From: a virus
Direction: 5' to 3' (one strand)
Virus record (IMG/VR): IMGVR_UViG_3300045931_000119
Span: 1 to 32,909 of that record
DNA: 32,909 bases
The notes beneath the pieces were generated by a model. The model was given only the letters and a program-made list of their open reading frames with translations. It was not told the DNA's origin and did not search any database. Position 1 is the first letter of the stretch. Each line of letters begins with the position of its first letter. Shown here piece after piece: positions 29,338-32,909 of this stretch. The position numbers were made by a program, and so were the translations under genes.

Positions 29338-29727
29338 ACATCCAGATGGATGGCTCCTCTGGAACCGCGCCCCGGTGGGACGGCGACCACCCCCCCAGGC
29401 CATCGGGGCGCGGATGTAACATTCATCAGGGTTCCACCTGTGACGCGCTAGCCATCGTGGGTTACTCAGGAAGGGTGACTCCTGATCGAACTAGGGATAG
29501 GCTCCGCTCGTCGGCAGAAAAAACCTGCCCCGCCTGGCTGCTTGAGAACAGACTGCGTGGGGATAACCGAAACCCAAGGTCCACCTATGTCGGGCGGCCC
29601 GCCGAATACAACACCCCGAAGGGGGGAATAGGCGGGGGCATGTTTCCCTTGGGTTTCCATGCTTCTCAACCACCCGGCACCAGTAGGGGGGGGTCGGCGG
29701 GTGGCGGAAACCCAACGGGAGCCATCC
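29338..29727. other. Hairpin-rich non-coding region
   Basis: 390 bp with no convincing gene but strong secondary structure. Arms CCGCGCCCCG (29365-29374) and CGGGGCGCGG (29404-29413) pair over 10 bp, with an inner GGTGG/CCACC. GAAACCCAAGG (29569-29579) pairs with CCTTGGGTTTC (29647-29657), with CCCCGAAGGGG between them; GAAACCCAA recurs at 29707. A near-repeat GGGTTACTC / GGGTGACTC lies near 29460-29485. A structured RNA or attenuator is possible. Confidence 0.55.
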
Positions 29728-29802
29728 ATGGCAGACGATACCTGGTTTCAGGCCTCAATTGGCGGCAACGTTGTGCCGCTGAAGAAGCGCCGAGCGGCGT
29801 GA
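29728..29802 (+). CDS. 24-aa micro-ORF with strong ribosome site
   Basis: ATG at 29728 has GGGAG six bases upstream. The peptide begins MADDTWFQASIGGN and ends in basic KKRRAA; the TGA at 29800-29802 lies just before the next start. It could be a leader peptide controlling the membrane-protein gene or a coupling relay. No homology recognised. Confidence 0.4.
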   Translation: MADDTWFQASIGGNVVPLKKRRAA

Positions 29803-29806
29803 TGTG

Positions 29807-30187
29807 ATGACGCGGCCGGTCCTCGTCCTGGCCGCGATCTCGCTCTTGATGTGTGCCGTTTTGCTTTGGGCCGCATCGTGGCTCAGGTCATATCATGCCG
29901 AGATCCCGATCAAGGTCGTCGCGACCGAAGGCATTAGAGCTCAGCGCCAGGACGCCGAAACGTTCGCGCTGAGGTGGGCGGGGATTGCCTTGCTCCCGCC
30001 CGCCACGGAGGTCCGCTACGTGAGCGAAAGCGTAGTAGTGGGCACGGTGCCGGGGTTGAAACCCCACGGGCCAAGTGGACAGCCCCGGCACCGACTGCGA
30101 TCGCGCCTGGCGCGCCTGGATGTCTGCGCCAGGCACAACATGCGCAAGGTCAAGGTCGGCAAATATCGATGGAGGTGTAGGCGATGA
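29807..30187 (+). CDS. N-terminally anchored membrane protein, 126 aa
   Basis: ATG at 29807 (a GTG one codon earlier is also in frame). Residues 5-27 (PVLVLAAISLLMCAVLLWAA) form a single hydrophobic helix, a signal anchor with the rest probably periplasmic. The remainder is basic, ending in a Cys/Arg-rich tail (CARHNMRKVKVGKYRWRCRR). No lipobox is seen. Candidate roles for an early membrane protein include superinfection exclusion or a lysis helper such as an inner-membrane spanin; nothing in the sequence decides. Coupled to the next gene by ATGA. Confidence 0.6.
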   Translation: MTRPVLVLAAISLLMCAVLLWAASWLRSYHAEIPIKVVATEGIRAQRQDAETFALRWAGIALLPPATEVRYVSESVVVGTVPGLKPHGPSGQPRHRLRSRLARLDVCARHNMRKVKVGKYRWRCRR

Positions 30188-30399
30188 AACACCTGGTACA
30201 GATGGATATCGGAGCCGGCGAACTGGTGGATGGCGGGTTCGCAGTGCGAATCCATGTCACCGGCTTTGACCGCCAGGAGACCGCGTCAGAGTGCGCGCAA
30301 TACCTGAGCTCAGTAATCCTGAGCGCGCTGAAAGCTGATGGCCTCCAGGCCTGGAGCTCGCGCGACGGCCTGCACCAAGCGCCCGATCGCGAACAGTAA
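30184..30399 (+). CDS. Small hypothetical protein, 71 aa
   Basis: ATG overlaps the previous stop as ATGA and has a GGAGGT site 8 nt upstream. Beta-alpha content: LVQMDIGAGELVDGGFAVRI then HVTGFDRQETASECAQYLSS and a polar C terminus. No family recognised. Confidence 0.65.
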   Translation: MKHLVQMDIGAGELVDGGFAVRIHVTGFDRQETASECAQYLSSVILSALKADGLQAWSSRDGLHQAPDREQ

Positions 30400-30453
30400 T
30401 GCGTGCTGAACCTCATGGGAGAGCAACTCAAACGACCCTAACGAGGCCACACC

Positions 30454-30621
30454 ATGGAAAAACTGGACGCCTGGCATGCGTACTACAAGCCGGCCGAGCT
30501 CAAGGAGCTACGGGAGGCAAACCACCGGAAGGTGAATGACAAGGAGCTAGTGAGAAAGATCAAGGGCCGAGCTCGGGCTCGCTGGCTGCGCAACCACAAA
30601 AAGCCAAGGCCACCAACATGA
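30454..30621 (+). CDS. Small basic helical protein, 55 aa
   Basis: A frame from ATG at 30454 to TGA at 30619-30621, with CGAGG upstream. The peptide is strongly basic and helical (LDAWHAYYKPAELKELREAN then LVRKIKGRARARWLRNHKK), consistent with nucleic-acid binding. Its stop overlaps the next ATG as ATGA, which supports translation. No family recognised. Confidence 0.68.
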   Translation: MEKLDAWHAYYKPAELKELREANHRKVNDKELVRKIKGRARARWLRNHKKPRPPT

Positions 30622-31061
30622 CCGACATCCAAGATCTGATGGCGCGCATGCTGACGTGCGCCGCCCGCATCGCAGAGGTCGAGAATACGACCACGACCGA
30701 TTCCGAGATGCGCAGCGTCCTGCCTGTCATCGTGACCAAGGACGCATGCAGCCTGTTGATCGAGGCTGCACGCGAGCTCGAGATCCTGCGGGAGCCCGCG
30801 CCGAAGGTGCTCGAGGGCGAGCTCATCGATGAGACTGTGCCGATCCCTGAGCCGAGCGGGTTCATCGGCGTGCCTGGATGGGTCGGATCAATGGACACGC
30901 TACCGACCAGGCCGCATGAGCCGAGCCCGCGTGCCTGCCCGCACTGCGGATCGCATGCGAGCAAGAGGGTCACAAGGGGTGCGGGCGGCCCCTTCCTGAC
31001 TTGCCCGGTGTGCAGCCACGTTTGGCAGATGCCGATCCCCAAGGCGAGGCGACCACAATGA
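30618..31061 (+). CDS. Zinc-ribbon protein, 147 aa
   Basis: The N-terminal half is helical (TDIQDLMARMLTCAARIAEV, then ACSLLIEAARELEIL), followed by a Pro-rich linker. The C-terminal part holds ACPHCGSHASKRV and FLTCPVCSHVWQ, a C-x2-C...C-x2-C zinc ribbon like those of transcription-related or DNA-binding phage proteins. Coupled on both sides by ATGA overlaps. Possible role in transcription or nucleic-acid binding; specific function unknown. Confidence 0.75.
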   Translation: MTDIQDLMARMLTCAARIAEVENTTTTDSEMRSVLPVIVTKDACSLLIEAARELEILREPAPKVLEGELIDETVPIPEPSGFIGVPGWVGSMDTLPTRPHEPSPRACPHCGSHASKRVTRGAGGPFLTCPVCSHVWQMPIPKARRPQ

Positions 31062-31375
31062 CCATGACCTGGATATTGCTCCATCCGGATGCGACGCCGG
31101 AACACCTGGGCTTCCTGCCGTCGTTTCTGAACGATGAAGATCCGACCGACGCGCGTGAACAGTTCGATAAAAACTACGCGTTCGGCGGCTGGCAACCGTT
31201 CGCGGGCGATCGCGCCAAGTTGGGCGAGGGTTGGTCGCTCGAGTATCCCGACGATCCGCCGCTCAGGCCGATAGCGATGGTCAGGCTGCGCGACGAGCTC
31301 GTCGTGGTCTACGACCACAGTATCGTGATGGTCATGCAGAGGGGCGGCGATTTTGAAGTGGCGAGGATGGACTGA
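31058..31375 (+). CDS. Conserved phage early hypothetical protein, 105 aa
   Basis: ATG at 31058 overlaps the zinc-ribbon stop as ATGA. The pattern ILLHPDATPEHLGFLPSFLN, then AREQFDKNYAFGGWQPF, LEYPDDPPLRPIAMVRLRDE, LVVVYDHSIVMVMQRGG and FEVARMD matches a compact conserved protein common in proteobacterial phage early regions, often near nucleotide or exonuclease genes. Function unknown. Its TGA overlaps the next ATG as TGATG. Confidence 0.78.
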   Translation: MTMTWILLHPDATPEHLGFLPSFLNDEDPTDAREQFDKNYAFGGWQPFAGDRAKLGEGWSLEYPDDPPLRPIAMVRLRDELVVVYDHSIVMVMQRGGDFEVARMD

Positions 31376-31623
31376 TGGCGATCGTAGCAAGCGGCAACCA
31401 CGCGAACGGCACCAAGATGATCGTCGTCGGAATCGAGGAGCGCAACGTCGAGCTCATGCGTGAGGGCAACCCGATGCACATCGAGCTCAAGGACAAGATC
31501 GGCCTGCCGTATACGCTGGTCGTGTTCTACGGTCGCACAATGAATGACCTGGTCGAGATCGCCGGCACGTTCACCGGCCCGGAGACGGCCGTGCGCGACA
31601 CCCGGAAAAGGAAACGACAATGA
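31375..31623 (+). CDS. Small hypothetical protein, 82 aa
   Basis: Beta-alpha-beta content: KMIVVGIEERNVELMREGNP, then HIELKDKIGLPYTLVVFYGR and a basic tail RDTRKRKRQ. Start coupled to the previous gene by TGATG. No family recognised; resembles short early proteins of unknown role. Confidence 0.7.
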   Translation: MAIVASGNHANGTKMIVVGIEERNVELMREGNPMHIELKDKIGLPYTLVVFYGRTMNDLVEIAGTFTGPETAVRDTRKRKRQ

Positions 31624-31644
31624 TTGACCACGAGGGAGACCATC

Positions 31645-31992
31645 ATGACTGACAAGCGACTGCTGACCCCAACGAAGCTCAACCTGTTGCGTGCCGCCGA
31701 CTACATCGAGATGTACGGCTGGTATCAGGGCGACCTGTATGATGAGAGCCAGCATAGCGACAACCTGTATTGGGTGCGCACCAAGCTGATGCCGCGCGCC
31801 TGCGCAATGGGGGCGCTGCGGATGACCAGCCCCAGTGCCACCGTGACGGATGAGGCCGCGAGGATGCTCGCCCGCTATCTCGGACAAGAAGACGGCGACG
31901 AAGACATCACCGGGATCGCCGAGTGGAACGACCGCGACACCACCAACAAGGACATGGTCGTGCATGCGCTGCGTGGAGCGGCACTGACATGA
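31645..31992 (+). CDS. DUF6197-like phage protein, 115 aa
   Basis: ATG at 31645 follows a GAGGGAG site; a TTG seven codons earlier is unlikely. The sequence LNLLRAADYIEMYGWYQGDL, then MPRACAMGALRMTSPSATVT, AARMLARYLG and ITGIAEWNDRDTTNKDMVVH has the layout of the DUF6197 group (helix with 'GW.qg', central 'CA.GAl', then 'WND'), seen in actinobacterial and proteobacterial phages. Function unknown. Its stop overlaps the next ATG as ATGA. Confidence 0.68.
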   Translation: MTDKRLLTPTKLNLLRAADYIEMYGWYQGDLYDESQHSDNLYWVRTKLMPRACAMGALRMTSPSATVTDEAARMLARYLGQEDGDEDITGIAEWNDRDTTNKDMVVHALRGAALT

Positions 31993-32204
31993 CCAAACGC
32001 ATCGAAATCCCGTTAGCCGACAAGGTCTCGTTCTCCCCGGAGGAGGCCACCCAGGTGACCAGCATCGGCCTGGACACCATCCGCGCCGCGATCCGGAGCG
32101 GCCGGCTGCGAGCTCACGCGATCGGTCGCCGGCACATCGTGCGCCGCGCCGACCTGGAGGCCTGGCTCGAGACGCTGCCTCGCGTGAACGAGGAAGCGAC
32201 ATGA
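31989..32204 (+). CDS. Excisionase/MerR-like helix-turn-helix protein
   Basis: 71 aa. The fold reads as a winged HTH of the excisionase group: SFSPEEATQVTSIGLDTIRA then AIRSGRLRAHAIGRRHIVRR and ADLEAWLETLP. The 'S...A.....S..TI...I.sG.L.A..iGrr.iir..dLeaWL' layout is standard for Xis/AlpA-like DNA-binding proteins. No integrase gene is present in the window, so it may be a transcription regulator rather than a true excisionase. ATGA-coupled to the gene before. Confidence 0.85.
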   Translation: MTKRIEIPLADKVSFSPEEATQVTSIGLDTIRAAIRSGRLRAHAIGRRHIVRRADLEAWLETLPRVNEEAT

Positions 32205-32356
32205 CCGACATCGTGGAGTTGCGCGCAGAGCCTTGGGAAAATCCGTGGGAGATCGTAAATTCATGGAGACGCTGTAATGACCAACGAACCGACCGGCATG
32301 TCGGCATCGGAGCGCATTCTGCACCACATGCTCGACGGCAGCGCGCTCCCCGATGA
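32201..32356 (+). CDS. Possible short overlapping ORF, 51 aa
   Basis: ATG at 32201 overlaps the HTH stop as ATGA, and the first 25 codons (MTDIVELRAEPWENPWEIVN...) look protein-like with a Trp-Glu-rich motif. The frame then overlaps the next gene by 80 nt in another phase before TGA at 32354-32356. Only the non-overlapping part may be biologically meaningful, serving to couple translation. Confidence 0.35.
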   Translation: MTDIVELRAEPWENPWEIVNSWRRCNDQRTDRHVGIGAHSAPHARRQRAPR

Positions 32357-32855
32357 CGCCGCCATGACGTGGACGGTAGGTGGACTGCGCACGCTGCTGC
32401 GCGACATCGAGATGTGGCGCGCGCGGGCGCATGGCGCGCTTAATACGGTGTACACGGTCGTGACCGACCACGCCGTGCCCCGCCTCGGCGACAGCGATGC
32501 CGACATCGTGGAGAGGCTGCGCAAGCGGCAGATGTTCTGGCTGAATGGTGCCGCGTGGATGATGGGCACCGAAGCCGATTCTGACTGCGCAGAGGCCGCC
32601 GACGAGATCGAGCGGCTGCGGGCCGACGTTGCGGCGGCCCAACACAATTTCGAGATCAAACGCGCTGACTGGAAGGCTGCGGCGGACGAGATCGAGCGGC
32701 TGCGGGCCGAGAATGCTGGGTTCCGCTTCCGTTGGAAGGAAGCCAGGAGGGTAATAATCGGCTGCAACTATCCGGACTGCGACGGTGGCCCAGCTGCCGG
32801 ATACTGCCACGTCACTTGCCGCGAGGCCTTAAGGGGAGCCCATGACGCCGATTAA
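32277..32855 (+). CDS. Hypothetical early protein with coiled coil, 192 aa
   Basis: ATG at 32277 has GGAG nine bases upstream. Residues about 10-60 are helical, and about 75-150 form a coiled coil containing a repeated AADEIERLRA segment (two copies, 28 residues apart, also near-identical in DNA). The C terminus has five Cys/His residues in CNYPDCDGG...GYCHVTC, a possible small zinc site. No family recognised. Confidence 0.68.
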   Translation: MTNEPTGMSASERILHHMLDGSALPDDAAMTWTVGGLRTLLRDIEMWRARAHGALNTVYTVVTDHAVPRLGDSDADIVERLRKRQMFWLNGAAWMMGTEADSDCAEAADEIERLRADVAAAQHNFEIKRADWKAAADEIERLRAENAGFRFRWKEARRVIIGCNYPDCDGGPAAGYCHVTCREALRGAHDAD

Positions 32856-32895
32856 GGAGCGGGAGATCGACGCTATACTCGCCAGTGGGGGGTAG
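32842..32895 (+). CDS. Possible 17-aa micropeptide at the window end
   Basis: ATG with a GGGGAG site three bases upstream starts MTPIKEREIDAILASGG and ends at TAG 32893-32895, overlapping the previous gene. Good ribosome site but very short; may be chance. Confidence 0.25.
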   Translation: MTPIKEREIDAILASGG

Positions 32896-32909
32896 CCTGA
32901 CCAGTGGGG

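Noticed and set aside
29346-29807. A 153-codon plus-strand frame across the hairpin-rich region
   Set aside because: Low-complexity Gly/Arg/Pro-rich translation, no ribosome site, and it runs over strong inverted repeats and two better-supported starts.

Overview
The window reads as part or most of a GC-rich tailed-phage genome of short-tailed (podovirus-like) design. It has a large terminase, an HK97-type capsid protein, a P22-like portal, head-tail adaptor and DNA-stabilisation protein, and a GH25 endolysin. I see no tape-measure, tail-tube or sheath gene. The high GC content and the style of the small conserved proteins suggest an alphaproteobacterial (Rhizobiales-like) host; that is inference. 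No integrase, DNA polymerase, tRNA or CRISPR array was recognised.

Layout. Two divergent transcription units start from a control region at about 24.7-25.2 kb. The leftward unit (minus strand, 24.7 kb to 1) encodes, in order: an HTH regulator, a VRR-NUC nuclease, a PD-(D/E)XK-like protein, a VapE/D5-type helicase, a cluster of ATGACGC repeats (possible origin), small-terminase-like and large terminase genes, GH25 endolysin, portal, a run of small virion proteins with IPT/TIG and beta-repeat domains, scaffold, major capsid, adaptor, stabilisation protein and tail/fibre proteins. Almost every junction is an ATGA, GTGA, TAATG or TGATG overlap, so the unit is tightly coupled in translation. Several real genes there are under 60 codons (28, 31, 56 and 59 aa). 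The rightward unit (plus strand, 25.2 to 32.9 kb) begins with a recombination cassette: YqaJ-type exonuclease, a conserved partner, and a RecT/Rad52-like annealing protein. Small accessory genes follow, including a DUF3102-like/J-domain protein, a zinc-ribbon protein and an excisionase-like HTH protein.

Four selfish nuclease elements sit in the late unit: a 329-aa LAGLIDADG intein in the large terminase, two HNH+AP2 genes, and one zinc-binding endonuclease gene on the opposite strand. Both HNH+AP2 genes begin with a peptide that mimics the N terminus of the gene immediately downstream (portal in one case, a 107-aa phage protein in the other). Each looks as though it captured the start site of its host gene while the host gene acquired a second start.

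The strongest unexplained signal is a 340-bp non-coding array at 26620-26959: 68 consecutive 5-nt units of the form GC-R-N-R without a single phase slip, filling exactly the gap between the recombination-partner gene and the annealing-protein gene. Other unexplained structure includes the iteron-like cluster at 22.1-22.3 kb, a two-gene cassette between 22-bp direct repeats (28.1-29.0 kb), a hairpin-rich non-coding stretch at 29.34-29.73 kb, and a palindrome cluster beside the terminase genes. Early genes read rightward and late genes leftward, so they would converge across the window ends if the molecule were circular.
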